Below, in pieces: positions 28,173 to 40,822 of a stretch of 64,000 bases of DNA. The notes below the pieces were generated by a model. It did no database searches. It saw only the letters and a program-made list of their open reading frames with translations, and was not told the DNA's origin. Positions within the stretch are counted from its first letter, which is position 1. Every line of letters begins with the position of its first letter. A program made the position numbers and the translations under genes. The DNA comes from Apostichopus japonicus (lineage: Eukaryota; Echinodermata; Holothuroidea; Aspidochirotida; Stichopodidae). Where the stretch lies: NCBI RefSeq assembly GCF_037975245.1, contig NC_092573.1, positions 802,001 to 866,000 on the forward strand, written 5' to 3'.

Positions 28173-30145
28173 TACTCATGGCAAGAAATGTTAAATGTTC
28201 TTCATACCATTTCGACTGTTAAATTTGTGAGACAAAACAAGTCGTTTCTTGTTGTGGTTATTAATATCTTTATAGCAGTATATTAACAGTTATAAACAAC
28301 AATAAACGTATTTGTCCATATTAAAAGTTTATTTGAATACCCTGGCCGAATATTTCACGTGTTTTAGAAGCCAAATAAACCCGAAATGTTGCGTAAGCTA
28401 TATCGGTATACATTATATATATTTTATGAGCTATTAGTTTTATCAATTTTAAAAGTACATATTATCATATACAACTACAACAACCATATCAGAAGGTTAA
28501 GCTTGTATAGCCTATACTATTGAATTACTGCTTATGTGTGCATTTCAAAAATACATGTTATACCTAGGTGTGAACTTATATATAATATATTAACATATTC
28601 TATACATTTTAAATTTTTTCCTTGAAAATTATAAGACCTCTCTTTTTCTTTCTTTCTTTCTTATTGTTGCCAAATTTTGGTTCTTCACCGCCTATAAAAA
28701 ATAATCCTTTTTTTCCTTCTTCTTTTTATCTTTTAAAAAGAAAACCTTGTATAATGTCCGAAAAACTAATAACGCGCAATGCCCTTGCATAAAATGCGAC
28801 GTCGCCAAGACTCCTTGATATAAACCTTAGGGATATATAACCGAAAACCGCCGTCCGGTCACTGGAGAATCACAGAAACAGAGAAGAAAAAACCTTTAAA
28901 TCAGGTTCATAAAGGGAAAGTTATCAGCCGCAGAATGAAATAAATACGCTACAACTTTATTAGAATGTCATCTGGTGGGTTCGTTGATATAGCATTGGAT
29001 ATTTTATCCTTCCCCCCATTTTTTCCCCGTTCCTTCTTTTGTATATATCTATCTAAATATATTTTTTTATCATTTTCTTTAGGTAAAGGGAGGAAAGAAA
29101 ATGAGAAAACTGAGGTTTATATTAACTAAGTCGTAAATCAAATGCATATAGTCAATTAATTCATGGAACGCACAAAGAGACAAAAATCGGGACAGTGTCT
29201 TTGTTTATGAATTATACTCCAAACGCTCCAACGCAGGACGAAACCTGACTCATGAAATCCCGAAGGAATTTATGTGACGAAATATCAACAATAATTTTCA
29301 GCTTTCATCAACCTGTGATCATAGTATTAAATGTTCTTATAGATTTTGAGAGGGGGTTTTTATCGTTTTTCTTCGTTAATTAGGTCTACTTAAAAAAAAA
29401 TGTAGAGCGTTTTGTGACGTCACACTGACGTAGATTAATTGGACAAAAATAACATAAAATATTACTGCAAAGTTAATGAACTGTACTGTTATGACGATAT
29501 AGCAATATACTTTTTGAGAAATTAAAATTTTAGAAATTTATTTTAAAAAGATAAAAGTTCCCGTTCTCTCATCTTCCTTTTCAAAATGAAACATTAAAGG
29601 AATAACAAAATGTATGAAATTTGATAATGATTTATTTTGCCAGAAAATAAATACATCAAGGAATAAATAGTAAAAATGACGGGATTGTTCCTAGTGACAA
29701 TTGAAATTTTATCTCCATGTAGTTTTCTTTCAGAATACATGAAAGTCGAAGCAATCTTTGAAAATGATGTGCCAAGTTCTTGTTTTAAAGTACAAAATCG
29801 TTGCTGATAACTTCGTGACGAAATATGTCAAAATGAAAACGGGCAAGGAGCAGTGGCTTGATCTGTTAAAAGCCTTACAATGTCTCTCGGCGACAATCAG
29901 TCAATGTAATGAGAGAAATATCGCAATTAGAGATCTCCTACGAGACTGAACTCAAGACGGTCCATACACTACTTTCGCCTCTGCCGATTATATCTATATG
30001 CTAAATTACCAGGTCAAAAGGAACAGTTACTGCCAAGATTAAAGCGATGTAAGCCACCACCCGCTTTGACTAGATATACCTGTGTATATGTGTAAAGGTG
30101 TCCCATCTATGGTTGTACTTCAATCTTACATATCGTATAGGTGTG

Positions 30146-30195
30146 CATATATATATATATATATGTAAATATATATGTAAATATATATGTAAATA
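30146..30195 (+). repeat. (AT)n and ATATATGTAA x3 repeat
   Basis: A short AT run followed by three tandem ATATATGTAA(AT) units. Confidence 0.9.
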
Positions 30196-31157
30196 AAACC
30201 CCTGAGATATTGGTGAAATCAGTCAGCCTGTCCGCCTATTAACAACTATTTTTCCATTTTTCAGTGATAGTTATTATTTATAAAAACAAAAATCTTTGCA
30301 ATAACCTAGCCATACTTAAGCATCCGCTTATTAACACGTTTGTAGAACTTTCATAAATAAAACAAAATATATATTTAACAAAAAGGGATATTTTCATTCT
30401 AAATTGAAATTATAAACATATATACAGCTTTAATATGTCGCAATCAGTTTGATAAGTAAGCCTTTACGGAAAAGACTAATCTGGTGTCGGCTTTAGCTTT
30501 TGCTGACGAAAACAACAAAGGATTAAACTTCTGGTCGTTCCGTTACCAGTCTTGACAAAGATGAATTGGTGTCATTTCTATTGTCCAATTCGTAAAATAG
30601 AACAAGAGAAAAAGAGGTCATTTATTACAGAAAAGAATATATAACAATCGAAGGAGTAACCATAATCCTTCAAAAAAACGAAAATAGGTACAAGATCTGA
30701 CACACTTTCTGTCTGCTCTTATTGTTATTAAATAAAAGAAACAGGAAAGATATTTGATTGATATGGTCTTGACTCTTCTTATAGCTTTCGTTCAATAGTC
30801 ATTGTCGGAAATCCACGGGTGCAATCTGCGATTTGTATTCACAAAAGCAAAATGTATGAAAGGCGATAAAAATGCACATATGCTAGTCTGTTTATAAGCC
30901 ACAAGAATAACTTATTATTTTCCTAATTTGCGTACACGTTGAATTTTAGTGAGAAACATTTTCATCCCCTTTATTTATCCCTCCTGCCCCCCCCCCCCTC
31001 AAAAACGAACTTGGGACCACAACCCCTGTTTCGACGCGATTCTGCTGCACCGTAGGTCTAAACAAGGTATAGTTGAAATATTTCATTAGTACAATTATAT
31101 ATAGACAAACTTAGTGAGCGGGGGAGGGGTTCACTATATGCTTGAAGAACCATTCTC

Positions 31158-31158
31158 G

Positions 31159-31187
<29 letters not shown>
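31158..31187. repeat. (AT)n microsatellite
   Basis: Pure AT dinucleotides, about 15 units. Confidence 0.95.
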
Positions 31188-31189
<2 letters not shown>

Positions 31190-31956
31190 CGATGATGTAA
31201 CAACAAACAGGATGTGATCTTAGGCATTTTAGAAAAATCGTCGATGAAATGATAAGAAGTTTGGTGCGAGAGCTAACACAATGATTGGGTTGTATATGTT
31301 ACATTTCACGAATTATAGTTCTGAATGGTTAAAGTATGTAATTATGGAGTGCTATAATAATCTTAATGCTCAGTTATCATATATAGGCCTTATTTGAAGG
31401 AAATGTTAATTGAAAAACATTTATATATGCTATAGAGACTTCGGGAAGTGCCGAGCTTATTGCGTAAGTTAATGGAGCAATTTATTGTGGAAGAACAAAT
31501 GTATAAGTCATCGTGTGATCCTATCATCTGTTACGTTTGGGCATATCTTCCAATATTGGGCAGCATATTTCCCAAACCTGCCAATGGTTACCCGTAGTAT
31601 GATTGCACTTGGCCAAAGTGAGGATTCTAGATTTTCCCGGGGTTTATTGGGGACGGGGAGGGGAGGGGGCGGTATAACTCATAATATTGACTCTCTTTTC
31701 AATATTTCGTCGCCTAGACACTTTTATATACGTATTAATCACACGTAAAAAATGACGAACTTTTAACTATGCAATGACTATTTGAGAGGAGCGGCATTTA
31801 CAATGTATTAAAAAAAAAGGAGTAACGAATTCATGTTGAACGGATTTATACAGCTGAAGTGGGTGGTTTGCCTCTGCGCGGGCTGAAATTGCATGGCAAG
31901 AATTCATTCCTAGGGAATAAAAATAAATCTGTCGAATTATAGTTTTCTACAAGGGA

Positions 31957-32187
31957 TCAATAATTCAGCGACCCATATACAGCCATACCCTTCATTAGAC
32001 AAACGTCGGATCCGTCTAGAACACATCCACAAAGATTTATGCTCCTTCCAACATCAGACTGGGGAAATTTCGAAATTACCCCATCCCCAAATTTGAGAGA
32101 GAAATATACCCTACCCATCCCACCCCGGTACCTCCCTTCCTCATCCTTTACTTCATTGAAATGGCAAATCCTTGCCCACGTCACTTC
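31957..32187 (-). CDS. Candidate 3'-terminal exon, unknown protein (weak)
   Basis: On the minus strand a pyrimidine-rich acceptor-like ttactttctttacctgaag precedes an open frame of about 76 codons ending in TGA at 31957-31959. The peptide has mixed, protein-like composition (EVTWARICHFNEVKDEEGR, then FGDGVISKFPQSDVGRSINL). I do not recognise the family, and no transmembrane run is visible. It lies downstream, in the minus direction, of the other minus-strand candidate exons and could be their terminal exon. A random open frame of this length is quite possible in 64 kb. Confidence 0.25.
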   Translation of the reverse strand, partial: EVTWARICHFNEVKDEEGRYRGGMGRVYFSLKFGDGVISKFPQSDVGRSINLCGCVLDGSDVCLMKGMAVYGSLNY

Positions 32188-32457
32188 CTTCAGGTAAAGA
32201 AAGTAATTATCTCTCGATGTTGTAACCAAGGCACCGTCATATCGAGTATAAGGCCGTTGACATGAAAGTTTCTTTCAGCTATGGATCCCCGTTTTTTTTT
32301 ACAATCCGTATATTGCAAGGTTTTATAATCCGCGAAGGTGCAGGGATGCATATTAAACTAATGTAATTAAGGTTTCTGGATCAATTAACGTGACTAGTTG
32401 ACATTAATTGCTTACTTTTGAGGATTAAATATTGAGTGATAACGTTTTATTATTTAC

Positions 32458-32604
32458 CTTCGAAGCTTATACAAATGATCGATATCGTCCGTAACACGTT
32501 AAAACAAATTCTGGTTATAGCCTGTGTTCCCGAGAAACCACGTGGCAACCAGTCCGAGACCATCGGTTCGTTGTTAGTATAGTGCATGGGAAGTGAGCAT
32601 GTGG
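32458..32604 (-). CDS. Candidate internal exon, unknown protein (weak)
   Basis: The minus-strand segment has acceptor catctttactacgccag and donor TTCGAAG|gtaaataat. The frame, open through to the donor, reads MHYTNNEPMVSDWLPRGF and then SGTQAITRICFNVLRTI. It is more GC-balanced than its surroundings. The exon would start with two nucleotides of a split codon, which does not match the phase-0 end of the candidate exon at 35808-36001, so either another exon intervenes or this belongs elsewhere. I do not recognise the family. Confidence 0.3.
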
Positions 32605-33050
32605 CTGGCGTAGTAAAGATGTACGGATATGTACACACTACACAAGACAATCCTATGTAATTAATCAATGTAACGTCAGAACGATGCTATATAAGATGCC
32701 GTATATAGAGACGATCAAATAATTAGAAGTTTGATGGGAAAAGCAATTTAGGGTTAGTTTTACAGTTCATAATATATGAGCTAGAATGAAACAGATATTA
32801 ATAGTTAGCCCATATAGTTGATAAAGATTATATGAATACGACAAATATCTGCCAAGTGCGCGTCATAATTATACTATGTTGTTAATCTAAGATCATAAAG
32901 TCGTATCATATGAAAAAACCACTAGAATGAGTCAAAATGATTATAATATAAACTGACATGTTTATATAGGGGCATTGCAGTCCTTGTACTTAGGCCTAAG
33001 CAATGGAAATTGTAGGTTACTGTGAATTTAAATCTGCATTTCAAAGTCCT

Positions 33051-33231
<181 letters not shown>

Positions 33232-34271
33232 CTTATGGTACGTGATACCAGTCGCAAGTGTGTGTTCCTTAATAATGGCTCATGACAAAACCTGCCATAT
33301 TTGATTAGAATGGGTGTTTTGATAATTAAATGTTGCGCAAACAATGCATTTACTATTGTTTGCCAATTGAGACATGACGTCATCGATGAATTTTTTTTCT
33401 CATTATATCAAACTTGTCTTAAGGAAACTTTACAACAAAACTAAGAAAAAGAAAGAAACATGATGACGTCACTGAAATTCGACCAATCGGGTAAGTTTTG
33501 GATCTATACCCAAGCATATATTTGCCTTTTTTTCTTCTCTTTTATTTAGTTTAAATCCACTTGGGATAAGAAGAGGGTAAGGTATCCTTCCAGTCTTAAA
33601 AATAGATCGTGTCGTGTTTTTCTTTCCTTCCTTAGCCTATACATGTTTGTCCTGAATTAAGTCACAGTTCATTCCTTCTAAAAGTTAAGGATTTACATAG
33701 TTTAAGCTTTTGAAAAAAAGAAACTTTTTTTTTGTCTTTTTTTAAAAGATTCCTTATTTTATTTAGTTTCTCTTTTTTTTTTTTTTTTTTCGGACTGCTT
33801 CGTGAATGCAATTTAGTTAATAGACTTCTGTAAATGTTCGTTTCATTACAAGACTCAATTTGTCGCCCGAGTCTATTTAGCCGCTTGTAATATCACGCTA
33901 CAACGAGGGTCTGTGAAGGGGGGAACGGTACGAAGGGCTGCTAATGTGTCTTGTGACCTATTGAAAAAGGGGGAAACAAAATAAACTGCAAACCAAGGAG
34001 TGGAAACTAACGTATCAATCGTAACCCAAAGCGAAACGAATCTCTTTTTGAGAAGACGAGATATTTATCAGATTTATTTTCCCCACAGGTTCCTCAATCC
34101 CGGGAGAGGAGAGATAGAAATCAAAGCAGGTATATATAAACGTTACTTCTATCTATTTGCGGTATAAACACCTTGGTTACGAAAGGGGGGAGCGCAAACA
34201 CATTTCGTGGAACCAGTGCGAAGGAACTCAGCAAAAAAACTGATACACAATTCCCTGTAAGACAGTTTTAA

Positions 34272-34272
<1 letters not shown>

Positions 34273-34354
<82 letters not shown>

Positions 34355-34361
34355 TATTTAT
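34273..34361. repeat. (AT)n microsatellite
   Basis: About 37 AT units ending in catatatatttatag. Confidence 0.95.
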
Positions 34362-34734
34362 AGTCTTCTAGATAGCTATTTAAGTTCAAGTTCTACGTTT
34401 TTTACCGAAAGTATATAGTTTGATGCACACATATAAAGAATTCTACAATGCAAATACATGAGTACATGGCCAGCAATATCCTTGCAGGTATAAGGTGCAT
34501 ATATATTCTTAAAGCAGTTTTTTTTTCCCCATGTTTTTATCGGTACATATTTTGTTTTATGATATAACATCTGTAAGTCGTAAGCTTCATTAGTAACCTT
34601 TAATGTCAAACAATGAAGTAGAAAAAAAATTTCCAATTTTCGTTCCTGGTTTATCGTCATGCTGAATGTTAATATATTCACATGCGTTTACATTCCGCCA
34701 AATACAATAGCATGCAAATATACACAAAGGAATC

Positions 34735-34858
34735 CAAATACATATAAAATCCATGCAGATACATCTGACCTATATAGCCTAAACACATGCCAATACATTA
34801 TAAAGGCGTAAAAATACATATAAAATTCATGCAAATCCATATAGGCTAAACACATGCA
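34735..34858 (+). repeat. Two-copy tandem repeat, about 70 bp
   Basis: aaatacatataaaatccatgc...tagcctaaacacatgc (about 34735-34790) is followed by aaaatacatataaaattcatgc...taggctaaacacatgc (about 34810-34858). The copies are diverged and the second is shorter internally. The surroundings are rich in cacatgcaaatacat words. Confidence 0.65.
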
Positions 34859-35473
34859 AAATACATGAGCAAAACACCTGTTCTTATTTTGTTGCATATT
34901 ATGTATCGCCTGAAATCCTTCATACCTCAAGAAAGCCTCTGGTTTTAAATTTGTTCCCACTCAAATTCCCTAGCCTATATAGCAACTTTATATATCACGT
35001 GATTGTTTGATGAACAAATTTGTATATAAGTAAACTATTGGTTGGACTTGAGATTATTCAAATAACCATTTGATAACATCCTATTGGACGAGAAGCACTA
35101 CGTATATGCGGTATCTTTTCTCAAAGAACAATGCACTATTGTAACCCTATAGGCGATAATGACCATTGCATTTGTCTACAAACAATTGTTTACTTTCACT
35201 GAACATATGTTGAAATCGTAACATTGATCAGAATAGTTTATTGTGTTTGCTGGTGTTCGTGTTGAGAATAAGACTGGAATTAAGTCCATAATAACCCAGA
35301 AGCCATTATGCACCTAACTCCCCTGTATTAACAGATCTGTGGATGTTGTCTCTGATGGTAAATGCATCAACAGTGAAGAATTCCAGCACTTAGCAAATAC
35401 GGAGGATCAATAGAAAAGCATGTTCAATCAAGAATTTGCAGTTTATGAGATTGACAGCGTAGCCATGATGTGT

Positions 35474-35790
35474 AATAATTCAGTCTAAATGACCGACTGT
35501 TCAGTCTTATATCAGTCTAACAGACTGGAAACTATACAATCTAATCTAGACTGGTGCTGCAATAATTCAGTCTAAACTGCATGCTGACTGTTCAGTCTAA
35601 CATGGTTTGAATTTCAGTCTATTAGACTGCAGAGTATTCAGTCTAACTATGACTGACATTCAGTCTTTACATTCAGACTGGAATTCAGTCTAAGTAGATT
35701 GATCCCTTATACCATCCATCATTAGACTGAAATTTCAGTTGATTAGTCTCAAATTTCAGTGATTAGGCTGAAATTTTAGTCTCTCATTTT
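35474..35790. repeat. Dense CAGTCT/AGACTG motif cluster
   Basis: CAGTCT occurs about nine times and its reverse complement AGACTG about five times in some 260 bp, with further one-mismatch variants (cagttgattagtct, taggctgaa, tagtctc). The phrase aataattcagtctaaa...gactgttcagtct is repeated at 35474-35508 and 35561-35599, about 87 bp apart, so part of the array is a tandem duplication. Elsewhere the spacing and orientation are irregular. The cluster ends 16 bp before the splice donor of the candidate exon at 35808-36001, placing it in that intron. The motif contains AGAC/GTCT, the Smad-binding core. Confidence 0.85.
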
Positions 35791-35807
35791 AAGAGAGTAG
35801 GCATTAC

Positions 35808-36001
35808 CTGGTCATTTACTTCAGATACATGATAGGGTACTCGGTGTATCCCTGAGTAAATCGCCTCTGTACCTATGAGCAAGATAGTGTGTTTAGTAGT
35901 AAGGATATATTCCCTTTCGAAGGAACTCGTGGTACGCACGCGGCAGTTGATGTTAAGCCGTCCTGATCTCATGGTTACCGCAGACTCAATGTATATGGGG
36001 A
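35808..36001 (-). CDS. Candidate internal exon, unknown protein
   Basis: The exon is 194 nt (two nucleotides plus 64 codons). It has acceptor catctcacaaaactgcag and a strong donor GACCAG|gtaatgcc. The peptide alternates beta-strand-like and polar stretches (AVTMRSGRLNINCRVRTTSS, REYILTTKHTILLIGTEAIY, IHRVPYHVSEVNDQ). It has one Cys and no membrane segment longer than about 8 residues. Base composition is higher in GC than the flanks. I do not recognise the family. It would lie 3' of the exon at 38138-38358 in one minus-strand gene, but that exon ends in phase 0 while this one starts with two split-codon bases, so a further exon or another acceptor is needed. Confidence 0.45.
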
Positions 36002-38137
36002 CTGCAGTTTTGTGAGATGGATCAAATTGTTAAGTATCCGTTCACTATTCCATTTATGTACTGTACCGCTTCATTCATATTGGTATTGGAAGTGCTACGT
36101 AATTATATTGTTGTGGTAATGGGAATTCAGATAACTTTGTTTAAGTATATAGTATCGCTTCTTTATAAGAAGTCATGAAAAATCTATCATACAACTTCGA
36201 ATACCAACTATCCGAAAATTTGCGCCTACTTGAGAAGCGGATGGATGCTAATAGGACCCCTTGTATGTGTGACGGCCTATGTGCCACTGCGCCTAGGACC
36301 ATCTATATGGTACTGTTACAATACGAAGCCTTTACTATCATAACCGTGCTGCCCTATGTGAGTTATATATTAACCCTTTTCTACGTTAACATAGAACACC
36401 TTCACATACATCGAACTGTGTGACATCTCAATTCATTCATAAAAGTGTTTTGAATACACCAGGGTCTCCTAAATTCTGTTATAAGGGTTAACATGTGCCT
36501 GTAACATTGTACGTGAAAAAATAGTATAACCTTGTACACAGACATTGAAACTTGACAGTTTATGTTGTTGATATATACATAAAAGTATGAAATCACGTGA
36601 CCTGCACGACGGTCAAACGTCCATTAAAAGTTCGGGTGAGTACAGGAAAACAATGTTCACTGTATGATTTTAATCCACGTTCATGGAAACAGAAATATAT
36701 AGAGCGACGGTATATTTAATATCAAGAGGAGAATTTTACCCAAGGGAGTGTGATTGTAAATTCTGTCGATGTGTAACATTTATCAGAGGACGAGATAGCG
36801 TTAAAGAATTCGGAACATTTCTAAACGTTACGGCTGTTTGTATTTACGGAAAGGAAATTGGGGGGGGGGGGGGAGGAAGATGGCTGCCATGCATATCACT
36901 ACTTTAAAGACAAAGATTTATTTAGTCTCATTGAAAAAAATAATTAATGATTATTTTCTCTCAAAGCGTATCGAACATTTCAAAAGTGCCTCTTTTCAAG
37001 CTAAGATTTATGGGGCGTGCATGACGTGAAATTGATTGAGCGCATGCGTCAATACGAAGCATCGCTGGCATGTAGAATCATATAGGGAGAATTTACGAGA
37101 GGATTTTGACCCGTGGGTCAAACCTGGTCATGTTGAATGTGGTTGTTAGTGACGTCGGCTGTCATATTAGTGAATCCTAGACGTTAAGAGAAACCTCATC
37201 GCCGCTATACTGATTAAAATATTTGGAACGGCTCGGCGAAGTTCCCTGTGCCCTTTTGTGGGCATATATCGCTATATATAAGACGTTGAATATGTCGTCA
37301 CAAGCGTATATATGCAAGCTGTGGTCAGTCACATAGATGTGTCATGTAGGGAGAGTACATGCATGGGAATGGGTGAGAAGGGAAGGGGAGGGGGGGGGGG
37401 AACGGGACGGGGGCTGAGGATGCATACATTGTTTATTCCAAACACTCCTTAAGAGCGTCATCATCCTGGACGATCTCAAAAGAGTGAATTTTCATCTTTG
37501 GAAATTAAAAAATTGAAATGAAAAATATTGGTCGATGATAATGATAATTTAGAGTATATTAATATTAGTTTATTGTAACTATATTTACTGGGAGGGTTAA
37601 CAACTGCTTCAGCAGTCCTTTAAGCGACTACACAGTTATCTTGTATATACGTATAATATGAAATGTTTATCCCTGCAGGGCAAAAACGGCGTCTTTATAG
37701 CCAGTCAGTCTGCATTTTTCTTACACTACGGTTTTCAGCACTGTAACCTTCTCACTGTTTGATCTATAGCTCAGTATACCAGACGGTATAGCTATTTCGT
37801 GACGTAATAGATGTTAGCACGATGAAGGATTGGAATAGGCGCGAATTGTCGAGTTAACTTTAAAGGAGACACATCAGACCCAACCAACTTCATTGGTTTT
37901 AATATGTTGTAGAGATGGCTGTCACGAACAACTTCCCGCCCAAACAGTTTCACAAACTTTTATAATATTTGGGATATATAACATATTTAATGTTCCTCCG
38001 CGTATATAGACTCAACCATCATCACTGGTTGAATCCGACTGACTGAAGTCCATATTAAAAGCTTACATTTCTGACTCCAAAGTTGCGCCATAGATACGTA
38101 TATGTTATAACAGTGACATTGCCCTTTAATAACACAC
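36002..38137. other. Possible intron of the minus-strand gene, nothing else supported
   Basis: Separates two candidate minus-strand exons. It contains G-runs (36859-36870 and about 37391-37400) and two plus-strand open frames (36175-36423, 36683-36907) without splice or homology support. Confidence 0.35.
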
Positions 38138-38358
38138 CTGTCCCCACCCACGCTGCAGGAGGGGCTCAGATATAGTTCCAATCGAAGGAAGTTTATTATC
38201 TGGGCTGGGTAACTGATGAATTGAGTTATATGCCTCTACACGATCATAGTAAGCCACTACAACTAAACCATTTTGAGCTCTCGTTACCACCGGAGTCAAC
38301 TTTAAAGCTTCACTGTTAGTTTGCGTCATTCTCCCAGATGGGAATTGTAAACCTATCC
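38138..38358 (-). CDS. Candidate internal exon, unknown protein (best of the set)
   Basis: The minus strand reads a textbook acceptor atgttgtttttctttcag, then 221 nt open in one frame (two split-codon bases plus 73 codons), then donor GGACAG|gtgtgttat. Peptide pieces are IGLQFPSGRMTQTNSEALKL, TPVVTRAQNGLVVVAYYDRV and LPSPDNKLPSIGTISEPLLQ. The composition is typical of an extracellular or beta-rich domain, with no Cys, and I cannot name the family. The two leading bases (GG) fit the one-base end of the candidate exon at 46600-46682, which would create a Gly codon. The frame is closed in the other two readings, and the sequence is clearly more balanced in GC than the AT-rich flanks. Confidence 0.55.
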
Positions 38359-38751
38359 CTGAAAGAAAAACAACATAGAAAAAAGCTGGAATTTGTAAAA
38401 AAGCAAGTCACGTGTTAACTACTAAATTCTCGTTAGCTCGCTGTCGTGAATATTAATTTGCACTTAACGTTCTTAGTGTATTTCCTGTTGAGCCGTCGCA
38501 GCGCTTCCGTTGTGCGCATTGTGTTGATGCGCTTAAGCTACATATGATCTCCATGGGCTACAATAAAGATTCGGGCTGAGTATTCAAAGAAGCAAAAAAA
38601 AGAAGAAAAAAACAGATTAAAATATGGTTGATGACGTCACAAGAGGCCAAAGCGTCCCTATTTTGGGGTTCTCGTGTCTCGCGGAAAAATTCGATCTACC
38701 AGAACCGAGAGCGTGCCATAGATTGATTTTCTAAAATAAAAGACCGAATGC

Positions 38752-38915
<164 letters not shown>

Positions 38916-39716
38916 CAGGCTCATGTGCAACTGTCTTGATGAATAAATCACTTACTTTAAAGTTTATCTTTGCTTTTAGATGTTATAATGCAGCACAACG
39001 AACATCATAACTTCATGTGCAGTGAAAATGTGTGCGTGTGTAGTGGTATAATTAAGTTTACAAAAATAATCATTATCATCCTAAATATTTAGTCTCTGTA
39101 AGTAACGTAACATCGCGGATACTGATTTTACACACCATTTAAAGCGCAGACACTATCCCCTATATTGAAGAAAAGAGCGTTGGCGTCCATGCATGTGCTT
39201 TGCCTGCCCCCCCCTCCCCCAACCTCTTAAATCCCACCCGGCGGCCTAAGCGGGCCCTAGACCCCACGGCTAATGCATAACTGCGTTTACAAAAAAAAAA
39301 AAAACTTTGTCATGTCAAATAGGTTTTTGATGTGCGCAATTTTCAAGCAGTATATGTTTCCTACATGTTACCATTCTGCGTTGGCCTCCAGGGCGAATGG
39401 GGGAACACCTGGATCCCAAAGCGTTCACCCACAGCTGGTAAAGGGGTGCAATTCATTTGCAACTACTAGAGGGCACGATAAGTAAAATATGTAGAAACAA
39501 TTTTTATTTTATAAACGAAACAAAAATGGGCTAGTAAAATTGAGATTTACGAGTATAGCACTTGGCTTGGCTAGGCGGGAATTTCCCCTTCCCCTGCCCT
39601 GTCGATACCACTGCTGCTTGTATGGTTTGAGTGAAATATTTCGATTTCCAATTTTCGATATTCAAGGTTCCATCCATATATTTAAATTGTCTTATTATTG
39701 ACACTTGTCATTCAGC

Positions 39717-39757
39717 CATTGAAGAAGATCCTGCTAGGATCGAAACGTCAGGCCCAC
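39717..39757 (+). mobile_element. Hammerhead-like motif, possible Penelope-type remnant
   Basis: The sequence cattgaagaagatcctgctaggatcgaaacgtc has a perfect stem GATCC/GGATC with loop tgcta, preceded by TGAAGA and followed by GAAAC. This is the layout of the hammerhead catalytic core (CUGAUGA, stem II, GAAA) that lies in the terminal repeats of Penelope-like retroelements. Two core positions differ (C3 is T, U7 is A), so activity is not expected. I could not find a convincing helix III partner upstream. Confidence 0.3.
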
Positions 39758-40734
39758 TTACTTTTACACATTCTCTTATACACACAGGCTCTTCAGGTGA
39801 TAAGCAGTTTGCTTACATGCTTGTAGTATTTTAAAACATATATTTGTATACCAAACACAACCATAAATATTAACCAATGTAAATCGGTTTCTCTTTCTTT
39901 TACGTTTCTCTTCTGTTTCTGCAAAGTACCAGAAATGCAAGAAATGATAATATTCTCTGTGTTCCCTTTTTGATGTTAATGTTCTACTAAACTATATACG
40001 TCATTCGGAAACATTCATGTTTGCTATATACACCATGACCTGACTTTGCAGATCCAGAGGTTTCCGGCCCTCTGAAAACGGCTACGACTTATTCACTGTA
40101 TCTATAAATCAGGTACCCTTGCATTCCCCCTCGAGCAAGAATAGATAAATAAACAAAATAGTTAAACTGTAAACATCCACTGACGCGGCAGCGCTGCATC
40201 TCGTAGTGCAGCAGCGAGTTAATTAATACGACTCAACGGAATGATGTCATTGGCCCGTAGTTTATACCAAAGGCGCTGGCAGATATGGGGGGAAAAGCAG
40301 GACAAAGGGCTCAGCCGGAGAATCAATAGCCGACAGCCACGGTAGAGGCGTCAAAGGCGAAAACAGTTCCGTTCTCCATCTGTCGGGAAGATAATGTGCC
40401 CATCTCGCAGACCAATGGCTGAATATATAGCTCTCTATATATGTTTTAAACCGACAACAACAAGAGTTTGGAATTACAACACAAGAAGAAAAAAATATAT
40501 GTATGGTAGACAAAAAGTATATTGATAGAAAAAATAATAATAATAATAATCGGTGGATTTAATAGTATATGACAGATTTTCTTACTTGGGTTTAAAACCC
40601 TTGTCAAAAACTGAAAGAATTATCCATCTGTGAATGTAATACATGATCTTTTGGACATATATATTGGTAGGTCGCCAGCGATCTATCACAACTATATAGC
40701 AGTGTTTATAATTACGAATAGTGAAGGAGTCACA

Positions 40735-40735
<1 letters not shown>

Positions 40736-40818
<83 letters not shown>
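40736..40818. repeat. (AT)n microsatellite
   Basis: About 40 AT units, ending in tgatgatgactca. Confidence 0.96.

Positions 40819-40822
<4 letters not shown>

Larger units (their letters stand above)
28173..31956. other. Intergenic, no firm gene
   Basis: AT-rich. A good-looking acceptor tagttttctttcag ends near 29733. It is followed by an open frame ending at 29949 (KMKTGKEQWLDLLKALQCL), but this frame has an in-frame stop just after the acceptor. A G-rich run (31649-31672) could form a quadruplex. Nothing else is supported. Confidence 0.45.

Noticed and set aside
29734-29949. Acceptor-like tctttcag followed by a protein-like frame ending LRD-stop
   Set aside because: The protein-like frame has an in-frame TGA just after the acceptor, and the other two frames close early.
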